Shown here in pieces: positions 1 through 9,591 of a stretch of DNA of 64,000 nt; within the stretch, counting starts at the first letter, position 1; the number at the start of each line of letters is the position of its first letter. The notes beneath the pieces were generated by a model. The model ran no database searches and was not told where the DNA came from. It worked only from the letters and a program-made list of their open reading frames with translations. The position numbers were made by a program, and so were the translations under genes. Source of the DNA: Finegoldia magna ATCC 53516 (GTDB taxonomy: Bacteria; Bacillota; Clostridia; Tissierellales; Peptoniphilaceae); contig NZ_CM000955.1 in NCBI RefSeq assembly GCF_000159695.1, forward strand, positions 1,466,524 through 1,530,523, given 5' to 3'.

Positions 1-1
1 A

Positions 2-910
2 ATTACTGATGCAGATGAAAATTCATATAGATCAAAATTAGAAAACTTTGGTGATTGTTTACTAGTTGTAAAAGGTGATGGAGTAATCAAAACTCATATT
101 CACACTAATAATCCAGGTAAAGTTTTAGAAATTGCCATGGAATTAGGTGCTCTAAGAGATATCAAAATAGATAATATGAGACTACAACATCAAAACTTGC
201 ATTCTACTGAAGAAGAAATAAGCCAAGCTTCTACTAAACATTCAGAACCAGAAAAAGATTTTGGATTTGTAGTGGTTAGCAACGGTAAAGGATTCAGTAA
301 AGTTTTCGATATGTTAAATGTGGATGAAGTGATTACTGGTGGTCAAACAATGAATCCATCAACTGAAGATATAGTCAATTCCATAGAAAAAGTTAATGCA
401 AAGACAGTTTTTGTATTCCCTAACAATAAGAACATCATATTATCAGCTAATCAAGCAAAACAAATAGTTGATAAAAAAGTTTTCGTTGTAGAAACAAAAG
501 CCGTACCACAATCTATTTCGGCACTTTTAGCTTTCAACGAAGAAGTAAGTGCAGAAGAAAATTTTGATAACTTTAACGATGTAATATCAACAGTAAAGAC
601 TGGTGAAGTTACTTTTGCTGTAAAAGATTTAAATATGTCAGATATAAAAGTAAAGAAAGATGACATTATAGGTCTTGACCAAAAGAATATCAGAGCGGTA
701 GGGAATGATATCAATAAAGTTTCAATGGATTTATTAAGACAACTAATTCAAAAAGACGATTCATTGGTTACAATTTATTACGGTGAAGGCTGTGATGAAA
801 TGGTTGCTAATAAGTTGAAGGATAGTTTGGAAGAAGAATATAAAAACATTGATATTGAGGTTGTTGAAGGATCTCAACCTTTATATTACTATGTATTTTC
901 AATAGAATAA
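2..910 (+). CDS. fakA: Fatty acid kinase subunit FakA-like (DAK2/DegV-fold), 3' part only
   Basis: The reading frame is open from the first bases of the window, so the gene starts outside it and only about 302 residues are visible. The residues before the first in-window Met read GDCLLVVKGDGVIKTHIHTN, the conserved segment of the YloV/FakA family in which an N-terminal DhaL kinase domain is followed by a DegV-like C-terminal region. FakA phosphorylates fatty acids bound to FakB for phospholipid synthesis; this is family knowledge. The gene sits upstream of recG, as yloV does in many Firmicutes. An in-frame ATG at 137 is internal and not the true start. The symbol is moderately sure because the kinase half is not visible. 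Confidence 0.82.
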   Translation: MTDADENSYRSKLENFGDCLLVVKGDGVIKTHIHTNNPGKVLEIAMELGALRDIKIDNMRLQHQNLHSTEEEISQASTKHSEPEKDFGFVVVSNGKGFSKVFDMLNVDEVITGGQTMNPSTEDIVNSIEKVNAKTVFVFPNNKNIILSANQAKQIVDKKVFVVETKAVPQSISALLAFNEEVSAEENFDNFNDVISTVKTGEVTFAVKDLNMSDIKVKKDDIIGLDQKNIRAVGNDINKVSMDLLRQLIQKDDSLVTIYYGEGCDEMVANKLKDSLEEEYKNIDIEVVEGSQPLYYYVFSIE

Positions 911-930
911 CTCCTTACAAATAATTACAG

Positions 931-966
931 ATAATAGATCGATTTTCATCGGTCTATTATTTGTAT
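931..966 (+). terminator. Intrinsic terminator after fakA
   Basis: A 13-bp stem (931-943 with 948-960, one G-U pair) closes a TTTC loop and is followed by a T-rich stretch. It lies between the fakA stop and recG, so recG is probably transcribed partly by read-through or from its own start. Confidence 0.7.
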
Positions 967-999
967 GTTTAATGTAGGGATTTTTTTGTGTGGTGAGTT

Positions 1000-3036
1000 A
1001 TGCAATTATCAGAAATAAAAGGAATAGGAAAGAAAAAATTAGAAGTTTTAAACTCCATGGGTATTTTTGATGTTAATGATTTATTAAATTATTTTCCATA
1101 TAGATACGAAAATAGATCGATCATTAAAAACATTATAGATACAAGAGATGAAGAAAGCTGCGTTATAAAAGTCAAATTTATTTCAAAACCTGTAACTAAA
1201 TATCTTAGAAGAAATTTGAATTTAACATCTGCTATTGCTTTTGACGATACTTCTAAAATCAGTGTGTCGTGGTTTAATCAGCCTTTTATCAGAAATCAAA
1301 TTTTACCAAACACTACCTACTACTTGTATGGGAAAATAAATAGAGTTCAAAATCAATTTAAGATATCCTCTCCAATTTTAAGTAAATCTTTTGGTGGTAA
1401 ATTGGGTATTATTTATCCAATTTACAAAGTAAAAAAAGGCGTTACAAATAATGATATGATTAAATTCATTGATTTTGCTATTAAACATTGTATTGATGAA
1501 ATTAAAAATGTTATTCCTTATAGTATGATTAAAAACTACGATATTGAGAACAAAAGAAATGCAATAAAAAACATACACAAACCTGTAGATTATGCACAAT
1601 TTAAACGAGCTAGGACAGCACTTGTTCTTGAAGAAGTTATTATAATGCAATTGGCAATGAAATCAATGAAGACAACACTCAACGAACAAAATTATATAAA
1701 ATTTAAAACAGACGAAAGCATAGATATTTTCATAAAATCTCTGAAATTTGAACTTACAAAAGGACAGTTAGAAGCAATTAAAGATATTGAAAGTGATATG
1801 ACATCTGAAAAGAGAATGAATAGATTGGTTCAAGGAGATGTAGGAAGTGGAAAGACAATAGTAGCTGAAGCAGCAATATTCAAATCATATTCAAGTGGTT
1901 ATCAATCAGCTTTTATGGCTCCTACGGATATTTTAGCGACACAACATTATGAAAGCCTATCTGATGATTTTTCAAAATTTGGGCTAAAAGTTTGTTTATT
2001 AAAATCTGATTTAACAAAATCGGAAAAAGATTCTGTTTTAGAAGGAATAAAGTCGGGGTATTTTGATGTCATAGTTGGTACGCATGCAATAATTCAAGAT
2101 TTTGTAGAATTCAAAAAGCTTGGACTTGTAATTACCGATGAGCAACATAGATTTGGTGTAGGTCAAAGAAAGAAAATTTCAGACAAGGGACAAAATCCAG
2201 ACGTTCTTGTAATGACAGCTACTCCGATTCCAAGAACTTTAGCACTTTCTTACTACGGGGATTTGGATATATCAACAATAAATGAAATGCCTAAGGGTAG
2301 AAAAATAATAGAAACATATTCTGTTGGATTTAGTTATGAAAAAAGAATAGCAGCTTTTATCAGAAAACAAGTTGAAAATGGGTTTCAAGCTTATGTTGTG
2401 TGTCCATTGATAGAAGAATCTGAAGCATTGGATTTAGAGAACGTAACAGAACTTTACAATAGGTTATCTAGTGAATATTTTTCTGATATAAATGTTGGAA
2501 TGTTACATGGTAAAATGAAATCTTCGGAAAAAGAAGAAGTAATGAAAGAATTTGTAGACGGGAAAACAAAAATATTGGTATCTACAACAGTTATTGAAGT
2601 TGGCGTTAATGTAAAAAAAGCAAATGTAATTGTTATATATAATGCAGAAAGATTTGGACTTTCACAACTTCATCAACTAAGAGGTAGAGTGGGAAGATCT
2701 TCAGATCAATCTTATTGTATTCTTATAAACAATGCACATTCTGATGAACAAATGGAAAGAATGAATATTATGGTTAAGACAAACAGCGGATTTGAACTAT
2801 CACAAAAGGATTTGATGATGAGAGGTAGTGGTGATTTGTTAGGAACTAGACAATCAGGGATACCACTTTTAAACATAGCAGACCTAGAAAAAGACTATGA
2901 ATTGATAGAAAAGGCTGCTGTTATAACCGATTATATATATACGAATGATTTATGCAAAACTAAAGAATATATGTATTTGGATGAAGAAATTAATAAGTTT
3001 AAAGATAAATTACTAGAAAATGTTATATTTAATTGA
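1000..3036 (+). CDS. recG: ATP-dependent DNA helicase RecG
   Basis: RecG remodels stalled replication forks and Holliday junctions by branch migration. The 678-residue product has the family length and layout: N-terminal wedge/OB region (about residues 1-220), then two RecA-like helicase lobes. Visible motifs are the Walker A GDVGSGKT (about 280), the DEQH box, TATPIPRTL and the motif VI LRGRVGR. The ATG at 1000 follows a GGTGAG site and begins the expected LSEIKGIGKKK helix-hairpin sequence. The gene is followed 8 bp later by rsmD, so the two are probably co-transcribed. Confidence 0.96.
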   Translation: MQLSEIKGIGKKKLEVLNSMGIFDVNDLLNYFPYRYENRSIIKNIIDTRDEESCVIKVKFISKPVTKYLRRNLNLTSAIAFDDTSKISVSWFNQPFIRNQILPNTTYYLYGKINRVQNQFKISSPILSKSFGGKLGIIYPIYKVKKGVTNNDMIKFIDFAIKHCIDEIKNVIPYSMIKNYDIENKRNAIKNIHKPVDYAQFKRARTALVLEEVIIMQLAMKSMKTTLNEQNYIKFKTDESIDIFIKSLKFELTKGQLEAIKDIESDMTSEKRMNRLVQGDVGSGKTIVAEAAIFKSYSSGYQSAFMAPTDILATQHYESLSDDFSKFGLKVCLLKSDLTKSEKDSVLEGIKSGYFDVIVGTHAIIQDFVEFKKLGLVITDEQHRFGVGQRKKISDKGQNPDVLVMTATPIPRTLALSYYGDLDISTINEMPKGRKIIETYSVGFSYEKRIAAFIRKQVENGFQAYVVCPLIEESEALDLENVTELYNRLSSEYFSDINVGMLHGKMKSSEKEEVMKEFVDGKTKILVSTTVIEVGVNVKKANVIVIYNAERFGLSQLHQLRGRVGRSSDQSYCILINNAHSDEQMERMNIMVKTNSGFELSQKDLMMRGSGDLLGTRQSGIPLLNIADLEKDYELIEKAAVITDYIYTNDLCKTKEYMYLDEEINKFKDKLLENVIFN

Positions 3037-3044
3037 GGTGAGAA

Positions 3045-3605
3045 ATGAAAGTTATTTCAGGAAAAATGAGAGGTATGAACTTAAATACCGATTTAGATAG
3101 ATTTACAAGACCGACAGAAGGTAAAATAAAAGAAGCGATATTCAGCGTGATTTTTCAAGTAAAACCTAATTCCAAAGCATTAGATTTATTTGCAGGAAGT
3201 GGAGCAGTTGGTATAGAGTTCATAAGTCGTGGATGTGATTTAGTAGTATTTAGTGAAGCTTCTAATGATAATATAAAATGCATCAATGAAAATATTGAGC
3301 ATACAAAATCACAGGAATTCGCAAAAGTCTTTAAAGGTGATTTTAAGAAAAATTTATTAAATATCAGAAGACAAGGATTAAAATTTGATTATGTTTTTAT
3401 CGATCCGCCTTATGAAAGATTAAATTATTACAAAGAATCCATTCAGATGCTAATAGATAATGATCTTTTAAATGATGATTGTCTTGTAATATTAGAATCC
3501 GAAAAAGAATTATCTGATGAATATTTCAAAAATTTGAAATTAGAAAAACAAAAACAATATGGCAAAAAGAAGAATATATATTTTTTGAGGAATGATAATG
3601 AATAA
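3045..3605 (+). CDS. rsmD: 16S rRNA (guanine(966)-N(2))-methyltransferase RsmD
   Basis: RsmD is a SAM-dependent methyltransferase that modifies a guanine of 16S rRNA in the 30S subunit. The 186-residue protein shows the family N-terminus (KVISGKMRGMNL), the threonine-rich TRPTEGKIKEAIFS segment, the SAM-binding LDLFAGSGAVGIE and the catalytic DPPY motif near residue 125. The start follows a GAGGTGAG site. Its 3' end overlaps coaD by 8 bp, the usual rsmD-coaD pairing, which suggests translational coupling. Confidence 0.95.
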   Translation: MKVISGKMRGMNLNTDLDRFTRPTEGKIKEAIFSVIFQVKPNSKALDLFAGSGAVGIEFISRGCDLVVFSEASNDNIKCINENIEHTKSQEFAKVFKGDFKKNLLNIRRQGLKFDYVFIDPPYERLNYYKESIQMLIDNDLLNDDCLVILESEKELSDEYFKNLKLEKQKQYGKKKNIYFLRNDNE

Positions 3606-4086
3606 AACAAAAGTATTATATCCAGGTAGTTTTGATCCGATTACAAATGGACATATGGATATTATTGAAAGAAGCGCAAAAATTTTTGAAGAAGTAAATG
3701 TAGCTGTTGTAAAAAACATTCAAAAGAAAAGCACTTTTTCACTTGAACAAAGAGTTGCTATGATTGAAAAAGCATGTAACCACTTATCTAATGTAAGGGT
3801 TCATCAATTTGAAGGATTAACTGTAGATTTTGCAAAACAAATAGGTTGTAGTACAATTATAAGGGGACTACGTGCTGTGAGTGATTTTGAATCAGAAATG
3901 CAAATGTCTTTGGCTAATAAGAAGTTAAATAATGAATTAGAAACATTGTTTTTAGTTGCGGATGGCAAATATGCATTTCTTTCGTCGTCTATAGTAAGAG
4001 AGATAGCTTCCTATGGCGCTGATATATCAGAACTTGTTCCAGAAAATATCATTGACGATATAAAGGATAAATTTAACGATAAATAA
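3598..4086 (+). CDS. coaD: Phosphopantetheine adenylyltransferase
   Basis: CoaD transfers AMP from ATP to 4'-phosphopantetheine, the penultimate step of coenzyme A synthesis. The protein has the nucleotidyltransferase signature PGSFDPITNGH at the N-terminus and SSSIVRE near the C-terminus, and the normal length (162 residues). Two ATG codons lie in frame at 3592 and 3598; I prefer 3598 because the GAGG at 3587-3590 is then 7 bases away instead of 1. The start lies inside the end of rsmD. Confidence 0.96.
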   Translation: MNKTKVLYPGSFDPITNGHMDIIERSAKIFEEVNVAVVKNIQKKSTFSLEQRVAMIEKACNHLSNVRVHQFEGLTVDFAKQIGCSTIIRGLRAVSDFESEMQMSLANKKLNNELETLFLVADGKYAFLSSSIVREIASYGADISELVPENIIDDIKDKFNDK

Positions 4087-4096
4087 ATGCTTTATC

Positions 4097-4125
4097 TTGA
4101 ATTAATTTGATATTTTTATTATAAT
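4097..4125 (+). promoter_or_regulatory. Sigma-A promoter for the coiled-coil gene
   Basis: A -35 TTGAAT (4097-4102) is separated by exactly 17 bp from a perfect -10 TATAAT (4120-4125), about 38 bp upstream of the next start codon. Confidence 0.75.
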
Positions 4126-4162
4126 AATTGTAAGAATAATTAGCTCAATGCAGGAGGGTTAC

Positions 4163-4636
4163 ATGGATATTATTAAGTTAATAGAAGAAATGGAAGACAT
4201 ACTTGATGAAGCATCAACAGTTCCATTTTCTAAAAAAGTTATGGTTGAAAGAGAAGAACTTCTATCAGTTTTAAAAGATATGAGAGAAAATTTACCAGAA
4301 GAAATCAAACAAGCTCAATGGACTAATGCTGAAAAGAATAGAATTATCGATGAGGCTAACAGAGAATCTGAAAATATTAGAACTCAAGCTTACAAAGAAG
4401 CAGAAAAAATCGACCAAGAAGCTCGTAACAGATTTGAAACAATGGTAAATGAACACGATGTTACTATTGCAGCTCAAAAAAATGCAGAAGAAATTACTTC
4501 TCAAGCTGAAAACAATGCTAGATTATTAAAGAGTCAATCTATCCAATATATCGATGAAATGTTGGAAACAACTCAAGACAAATTGAACAATCTATTGGAA
4601 GAATTACAAGAAAACAGAAATGAATTAAAAGGCTAA
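4163..4636 (+). CDS. Coiled-coil protein of the clostridial 'ATPase subunit H-like' family
   Basis: This 157-residue acidic, charged protein is largely helical coiled coil: long runs rich in Glu, Lys, Gln and Ala with no membrane segment or catalytic motif. Similar proteins beginning near MDIIKLIEEMEDILDEA and containing a PFSKKVMV-like segment occur next to coaD in many clostridia, usually annotated loosely as ATPase or V-type ATPase subunit H-like. The function is not known; a DivIVA-like scaffold role would be a guess. The start at 4163 is set by the AGGAGGG site at 4152-4158; an ATG at 4148 lies before that site and is rejected. It has its own promoter and terminator. Confidence 0.8.
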   Translation: MDIIKLIEEMEDILDEASTVPFSKKVMVEREELLSVLKDMRENLPEEIKQAQWTNAEKNRIIDEANRESENIRTQAYKEAEKIDQEARNRFETMVNEHDVTIAAQKNAEEITSQAENNARLLKSQSIQYIDEMLETTQDKLNNLLEELQENRNELKG

Positions 4637-4640
4637 TAAA

Positions 4641-4677
4641 AAGCTTGGTAGTTTTAGATGACTACCAAGCTTTTTTA
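4641..4677. terminator. Bidirectional terminator between convergent genes
   Basis: A 12-bp perfect stem (4641-4652 with 4661-4672) with an 8-base loop has a T-run on the plus side and an A-rich flank before it, so it can serve both the coiled-coil gene and the minus-strand flavodoxin gene. Confidence 0.85.
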
Positions 4678-4681
4678 AGTA

Positions 4682-5101
4682 TTATTTTAATAAATTATCT
4701 GCAAATTTTTTGATATCAGCAGTAGAATTTTCGTCTGGGGTATCATAGCAGATTACAGTATCAATAACGTTTAAATTATTTTTCGAACATCTTTCTTTCC
4801 AAAGGTCCATCCATTCACCGTTGTTCCATTCATAAGAACCAAAGAGAGCAATTTTTTTATCACTTAATGTATTTTCTAAATCAGAAAACATCGGTTCAAA
4901 TGAAGTATCTTCTAGTTCTTCATCACCCATAGCAGGGCACCCAAAAGCAATAACATCGAAATTGTCGATATCGTAGTTTTTATAATCATCACTAAATACC
5001 ATTTCGACTTTAGATCCTTTTGACTCGCATTCTTCTTTAATAATTTGAGCCATTTTTTCAGTGTTACCAGTTTGAGACCAGTATAAAATTAATAAATTCA
5101 T
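4682..5101 (-). CDS. Flavodoxin
   Basis: Flavodoxins are small FMN-binding electron carriers that can replace ferredoxin when iron is scarce. The 139-residue product begins with the phosphate-binding loop LILYWSQTGNTEKMA and contains AFGCPAMGDEELED and LFGSYEWNNGEWMD, the segments that flank the FMN ring in short-chain flavodoxins. The start has a TAAGGAGT site. It lies 3 bp downstream of the DUF3793 gene in one operon, a common clostridial pairing, and that operon's promoter carries Fur-like boxes. Confidence 0.93.
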   Translation of the reverse strand: MNLLILYWSQTGNTEKMAQIIKEECESKGSKVEMVFSDDYKNYDIDNFDVIAFGCPAMGDEELEDTSFEPMFSDLENTLSDKKIALFGSYEWNNGEWMDLWKERCSKNNLNVIDTVICYDTPDENSTADIKKFADNLLK

Positions 5102-5104
5102 AAT

Positions 5105-5650
5105 TTACTCCTTAAAATAATTTATTATATCAAACAAGTTATTTCCTTGTAATGATAATCTTTTTGTTACGAGCTTAGCATAGTCATATTTTTTAAATAT
5201 ATCTTTTGCCTTTTCCACATCAGAATATACTTTCCACTTTCCAGAAATACATTCATTTTTTCCGTTGTAATTAATAAATCCAAGCACATCCTCGTAAGGA
5301 TACCCTAAGAAAAATCCGATTTCATGAGGAAATTCATTTTCAAGTAATCTTTTCTTTAAAAAATTTATGCTGCTATTAAAATTATCCGCAGGATAACCAT
5401 AACTTTTCAAAGCATTTTGGAGCCTTTTATCATTATAGTTTTCTATTAAATTGTAATTTATTAAGTACAGCAACAACTTTTTTCTAGTTTGCTTTAAAAT
5501 AATTAAGCTAAAATTATATTCTGATAATTTTTCGTTTAATTTTAATATGTCTTCAAATATGCTATCTGTATAATCAACATTTATCATATTTGCAAATTTG
5601 AGATTACTTAGTGTGGGATAACAATGCTCTAATAATATGTCTTGTAACAT
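5105..5650 (-). CDS. DUF3793 family protein
   Basis: The 181-residue product matches the DUF3793 pattern as I know it: an N-terminal LEHCYPTLSNLKFANMIN, a central LKQTRKKLLLYLINY, and the highly conserved FPHEIGFFLGYPYEDVLGFI followed by GKWKVYSDVEKA. The molecular function is unknown; the family is often encoded beside flavodoxins and linked by context to iron or haem metabolism. The ATG at 5650 is chosen because GAGG is 5 bases upstream; a GTG at 5656 overlaps that site. First gene of the operon with flavodoxin. Confidence 0.85.
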   Translation of the reverse strand: MLQDILLEHCYPTLSNLKFANMINVDYTDSIFEDILKLNEKLSEYNFSLIILKQTRKKLLLYLINYNLIENYNDKRLQNALKSYGYPADNFNSSINFLKKRLLENEFPHEIGFFLGYPYEDVLGFINYNGKNECISGKWKVYSDVEKAKDIFKKYDYAKLVTKRLSLQGNNLFDIINYFKE

Positions 5651-5671
5651 AACCACCTCTATAATAAGTAT

Positions 5672-5732
5672 TGATAATTGATATCATAAAAAGTATAGCA
5701 CATGATTTTTAATAAATCAATACTGATTATCA
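5672..5732 (-). promoter_or_regulatory. Promoter of the DUF3793-flavodoxin operon with two Fur-like boxes
   Basis: On the minus strand a -35 TTGATT (5720-5715) and a -10 TATACT (5697-5692) are exactly 17 bp apart. Box 1 at 5672-5686 reads TGATAATTGATATCA, 12 of 14 matches to the Fur 7-1-7 consensus TGATAAT-N-ATTATCA, and lies over the expected start point. Box 2 at 5718-5732 ends in a perfect ATTATCA half and overlaps the -35 (11 of 14). Binding at either site should block polymerase. Fur control is inferred, but it fits a flavodoxin gene. Confidence 0.65.
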
Positions 5733-5752
5733 ATTAAATTCAAAGAAATTTG

Positions 5753-5761
5753 TGGTATAAT
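5753..5761 (+). promoter_or_regulatory. Extended -10 promoter for secG
   Basis: TGG-TATAAT at 5753-5761 is a perfect extended -10; no good -35 is seen 17 bp upstream, as is usual for this class. It would give an untranslated leader of about 88 bases before secG. Confidence 0.5.
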
Positions 5762-5855
5762 ATCTTTGTGCAATAATGATATATGAAGTATCTTGATAAT
5801 ATCCAATGTCTATGTTATATTTTATATATCAACTTAATTGAAATGAGGTGGATAA

Positions 5856-6080
5856 ATGAAGACTATTTTTTCAGTAATTTTAGTTATTGCTAGCATTGTA
5901 ATAATAATTGCAGTGATGAGTCAAGAAACTAAATCAGAAGGGATGGCAGCGTTAACAGGCGAAACTAATGTCGGTGGACATGGTGGAAGATTAACTAAGG
6001 ATAATTATATTAACAGAGTTGTTATTGTATCATCAGTTATATTCTTGGTTTCAGCTTTGGCGTTAGCATATATAAAATAA
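5856..6080 (+). CDS. secG: Preprotein translocase subunit SecG
   Basis: SecG is the small accessory membrane subunit of the SecYEG protein-export channel. The 74-residue product has two hydrophobic segments (about residues 3-21 and 53-72) joined by a Gly-rich loop with SQETKSEGMAALTGE and GGHGGR, the standard SecG topology and length. A GAGGTGG site precedes the ATG. It is followed 24 bp later by hppA. Confidence 0.93.
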   Translation: MKTIFSVILVIASIVIIIAVMSQETKSEGMAALTGETNVGGHGGRLTKDNYINRVVIVSSVIFLVSALALAYIK

Positions 6081-6104
6081 TTTAATAGTTGAAAGGAGTA
6101 AATC

Positions 6105-8117
6105 ATGGACAATATGTATTACTATTTAGCTATTGCAGCAGGTATTATCGCTTTATTATTTGCTGCAATAAAATTTAGTAGCATAAGTAAAAAAGGTGCT
6201 GGTAATGAAAGAATGAGGGAGATATCTGGATTTATTCACGACGGAGCAATGGCTTATCTTTCTCGCCAGTACAAAGCACTTATTATTTTTGTAGTTATAG
6301 TATGTGTAATTCTAGGTGTTGCAATCGATTATAAGACAGCAATTTGTTTTTTAGCTGGTGCAATATTTAGTGTACTTGCAGGTTACATTGGTATGCAAGC
6401 TGCAACAAAGGCAAACGTTAGGACAGCTAACGCAGCAAAAGAAGAAGGAATGAATGGAGCATTAAACGTAGCATTTTCTGGTGGAGCCGTAATGGGAATG
6501 TGCGTTGTTGGATTAGGAATTTTAGGTATAACTCTTTCTTATATTATTTTCCAAGATGCTGAAATCGTTACTGGATTTAGTTTTGGTGCTTCTTCTATAG
6601 CTTTATTTGCCAGAGTTGGTGGTGGTATCTATACAAAAGCCGCCGATGTTGGAGCAGACTTGGTTGGTAAAGTCGAAGCAGGTATTCCTGAAGATGACCC
6701 TAGAAACCCTGCAGTTATTGCAGATAACGTTGGGGACAACGTAGGGGATGTTGCTGGAATGGGAGCGGACTTATTTGAATCCTATGCGGGTAGTATTTTA
6801 TCAGGTATTACATTAGGTTTATTAGCTTATAAAGAAGCTGGAGTATCATTTGCAATTGCGATTGCAGCATTAGGTGTTATTGCATCTATTATAGGTGTAT
6901 TTACAGTTAGAGGAGGAAAAGATCCGCAAAAATCTTTAAATACAGGTACAATTATCAGTTCTATTTTAGCAATCGCAGGATCATTCTTCTTATCAAGATC
7001 AATTCTTGGTAGTAATAATGCTTTCTTCTCTGTATTAGCTGGTATATTAGTTGGATTGATTATTTCACAATTTACTGAATACTACACATCTGAAGATAAA
7101 AAACCAGTTCAAAAAATTGCTGAAGAATCAGAAACAGGTTCTTCTACAAATATTATCTCTGGTTTGGCTACAGGAATGAAATCAACTACTGGTCCAATTA
7201 TTGTTATAGCTATCGGTATAATAGTTTCGTTCTTTGCATCAAATGGTGCAAAAAATCCTACAGAAGGTTTGTATGGTATAGCAGTAGCAGCAATCGGTAT
7301 GTTATCTACTTGCGGTATGACAATTGCTGTAGATGCTTATGGTCCTATAGCAGATAACGCTGGTGGTATCGCTGAAATGTGCGAATTACCAGAAAATGTA
7401 AGAAATATTACAGATAAATTAGACTCAGTTGGTAATACTACTGCTGCAATTGGTAAAGGATTTGCAATTGGTAGTGCTGCATTGACAGCATTAGCATTAT
7501 TTGCATCATATACTGCTGTAGTAGGTTTGAAACAAATCGATGTTACAAGTCCAGAAGTTGTAGCTGGTATGTTTATTGGTGGTATGTTACCATTCTTGTT
7601 CTCAGCATTGACTATGGATGCTGTAGGAACAGCTGCAAATGATATGATTGTTGAAGTTAGAAGACAATTTAAAGAATTCCCAGGAATTATGGAAGGTACT
7701 CAACAACCTGATTATAAAAAATGTGTGGACATTTCTACGGGTGCTGCATTAAGGCAAATGCTTGTTCCAGGTTTGTTAGCCGTAGTTTGTCCTGTTGTTA
7801 TGGGATTCTTATTAGGTGCAGAAGCTTTAGGTGGACTTTTAGCAGGTTCACTTGTAACAGGTGTATTAATGGCAATATTTATGTCAAACAGTGGTGGAGC
7901 ATGGGATAATGCTAAGAAATATATTGAATCAGGTCAACACGGTGGAAAAGGATCAGATGCTCATAAAGCAGCTGTAGTAGGAGATACTGTTGGGGATCCA
8001 TTCAAGGATACTTCAGGTCCATCACTAAATATTTTAATTAAATTGATGACAGTAGTATCATTAGTATTCGCACCATTGATTGCTCAACATGGTGGACTAA
8101 TACTAAACTTATTCTAA
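6105..8117 (+). CDS. hppA: Membrane-bound pyrophosphatase (K+-dependent type)
   Basis: This polytopic enzyme couples pyrophosphate hydrolysis to H+ or Na+ pumping. The 670-residue protein contains the pyrophosphate-binding [12 protein letters not shown] and [20 protein letters not shown] segments and the late [16 protein letters not shown] motif. [11 protein letters not shown] (residues 443-453) has Ala and Gly where K+-independent enzymes have Lys and Thr, so the K+-dependent subfamily is indicated. The DLFESYAGS segment carries Glu225 at the gate region, as in many Na+-pumping members, but the ion cannot be settled by eye. A GAAAGGAG site precedes the start. Confidence 0.95.
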   Translation: MDNMYYYLAIAAGIIALLFAAIKFSSISKKGAGNERMREISGFIHDGAMAYLSRQYKALIIFVVIVCVILGVAIDYKTAICFLAGAIFSVLAGYIGMQAATKANVRTANAAKEEGMNGALNVAFSGGAVMGMCVVGLGILGITLSYIIFQDAEIVTGFSFGASSIALFARVGGGIYTKAADVGADLVGKVEAGIPEDDPRNPAVIADNVGDNVGDVAGMGADLFESYAGSILSGITLGLLAYKEAGVSFAIAIAALGVIASIIGVFTVRGGKDPQKSLNTGTIISSILAIAGSFFLSRSILGSNNAFFSVLAGILVGLIISQFTEYYTSEDKKPVQKIAEESETGSSTNIISGLATGMKSTTGPIIVIAIGIIVSFFASNGAKNPTEGLYGIAVAAIGMLSTCGMTIAVDAYGPIADNAGGIAEMCELPENVRNITDKLDSVGNTTAAIGKGFAIGSAALTALALFASYTAVVGLKQIDVTSPEVVAGMFIGGMLPFLFSALTMDAVGTAANDMIVEVRRQFKEFPGIMEGTQQPDYKKCVDISTGAALRQMLVPGLLAVVCPVVMGFLLGAEALGGLLAGSLVTGVLMAIFMSNSGGAWDNAKKYIESGQHGGKGSDAHKAAVVGDTVGDPFKDTSGPSLNILIKLMTVVSLVFAPLIAQHGGLILNLF

Positions 8118-8142
8118 AACACGAATTAAATTAAATGATTTT

Positions 8143-8186
8143 AAGCGGAATGTTATCTGTATATCGCAGAAAACATTCCGTTTTTA
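8143..8186 (+). terminator. Terminator after hppA
   Basis: Stem CGGAATGTT (8146-8154) pairs with AACATTCCG (8172-8180), extendable by two A-T pairs and one wobble, followed by TTTTT. Confidence 0.85.
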
Positions 8187-8251
8187 ATTTTGTTTTATTT
8201 TAATTCAAAATTATTGTATAATATTATTATCTATAATTTTAGGAGGAATAA

Positions 8252-9583
8252 ATGGACGAAGTCGGGCCCAATCTTATTTTAGAATTGGTTATTTTATTGA
8301 TACTCATAATAATTAATGCTTTCTTTTCAGCAAGTGAAATAGCAATAGTATCTTGTGATAAAAACAAGCTTAGAGTTATGAGTGATGATGGAAATGAAAA
8401 GGCAAAATCTGTCTTAGAACAATTTGAAAAACACACAAAATTTTTGTCTACTATTCAGGTGATTTTAACTTACATTGGATTTGTTGCTTCAGCAATATGT
8501 GCATCTAGTTTAAGTGTCAGTTTGAGTCAAAAGTTAATATTTTTAGAATTAAATAAATCTGTAACTTATTGGATATCGGTGTGTATTGTACTTATTGTTT
8601 TGTCGTTTTTGTATATTTTGTTTGGACAGTTGATTCCAAAAAGAATCGCTTTGAGTGTAGCAGATTCTTTTTCGTTATTTTCAATTGGTGCTGTAAAATT
8701 TATTTACTTTATTTTAAAACCATTTGTTTTTTTACTTTCTAAGTCAACAAAATTTATACTAAGTATAATTGGAATAAAAACTTTGAATGTGGAAAGCAAA
8801 ATAACTGTTGAAGAAATAAAATCAATGGTTGAGGTCGGAAAAGAACAAGGAATTATTAATTCAAATGAAAAAGATATGATCGATGCAGTTATTAACTTCA
8901 ATGAAAAAACAGCTGAAGAGATTATGACAGCAAGAACAGAAGTATTTGCCATTGACCTTGAGGATTGCATTGAAGATTATTTAGATAAATTAATGGAACT
9001 TAAATTTTCAAGGATTCCAATATATGAAGGCGATATCGATAATATACTGGGCATTATCTATATTAAGGATTATATGAGTGAAGCTTACAAACATGGGTTT
9101 AATAATGTTGATTTAAGAAAAATTTTAAAACCAGCGTATTTCATATCAGAAACTAAAAATATCAATGATTTATTCTCAGATATGAAGAAAAAAAGAATTC
9201 ACATGGCAATCTTAATAGATGAATATGGTGGTTTTTCAGGAATTGTATCGATGGAAGACTTAATTGAAGAAATAGTTGGTAATATCGAAGATGAATACGA
9301 CCATGAAGCCCCTGATATTATTCAGGTTGACAAGTTTAATTATATAGTAAAAGGTAGTACTTCCATAAAAGAAATTAATTCCAACATTGGACTTGAGATT
9401 GATGAGCTATCGGATGATTATGATACATTAGGCGGTATGTTAATTAACAGGTTAGGATATATACCTGAAGATGGTTTCAAAAGAAGAATAGAAATAGATG
9501 ATGTTTTGTACAATATAATTTTTGTGGAAGATAAAAGAATTAAAAAGGTAAAAATTACATTACCTAAGAACTTTTTTGAATAG
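8252..9583 (+). CDS. CNNM/CorC (hemolysin-like) membrane protein with CBS pair
   Basis: The family comprises membrane proteins linked to Mg2+ or other divalent-cation export; 'hemolysin' is a historical label. The 443-residue product has the DUF21/CNNM membrane domain (about residues 1-190, four hydrophobic segments, with NAFFSASEIAIVS), a CBS-domain pair (about 205-330, MTARTEVFAID and SRIPIYEGDIDNILGIIYIKD) and a C-terminal CorC/HlyC transporter-associated domain (about 345-430, DDYDTLGGMLINRLGYIP). A TATAAT at 8217-8222 and an AGGAGGA site precede it. Substrate unknown. map follows after 8 bp. Confidence 0.92.
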   Translation: MDEVGPNLILELVILLILIIINAFFSASEIAIVSCDKNKLRVMSDDGNEKAKSVLEQFEKHTKFLSTIQVILTYIGFVASAICASSLSVSLSQKLIFLELNKSVTYWISVCIVLIVLSFLYILFGQLIPKRIALSVADSFSLFSIGAVKFIYFILKPFVFLLSKSTKFILSIIGIKTLNVESKITVEEIKSMVEVGKEQGIINSNEKDMIDAVINFNEKTAEEIMTARTEVFAIDLEDCIEDYLDKLMELKFSRIPIYEGDIDNILGIIYIKDYMSEAYKHGFNNVDLRKILKPAYFISETKNINDLFSDMKKKRIHMAILIDEYGGFSGIVSMEDLIEEIVGNIEDEYDHEAPDIIQVDKFNYIVKGSTSIKEINSNIGLEIDELSDDYDTLGGMLINRLGYIPEDGFKRRIEIDDVLYNIIFVEDKRIKKVKITLPKNFFE

Positions 9584-9591
9584 GTGATTAA

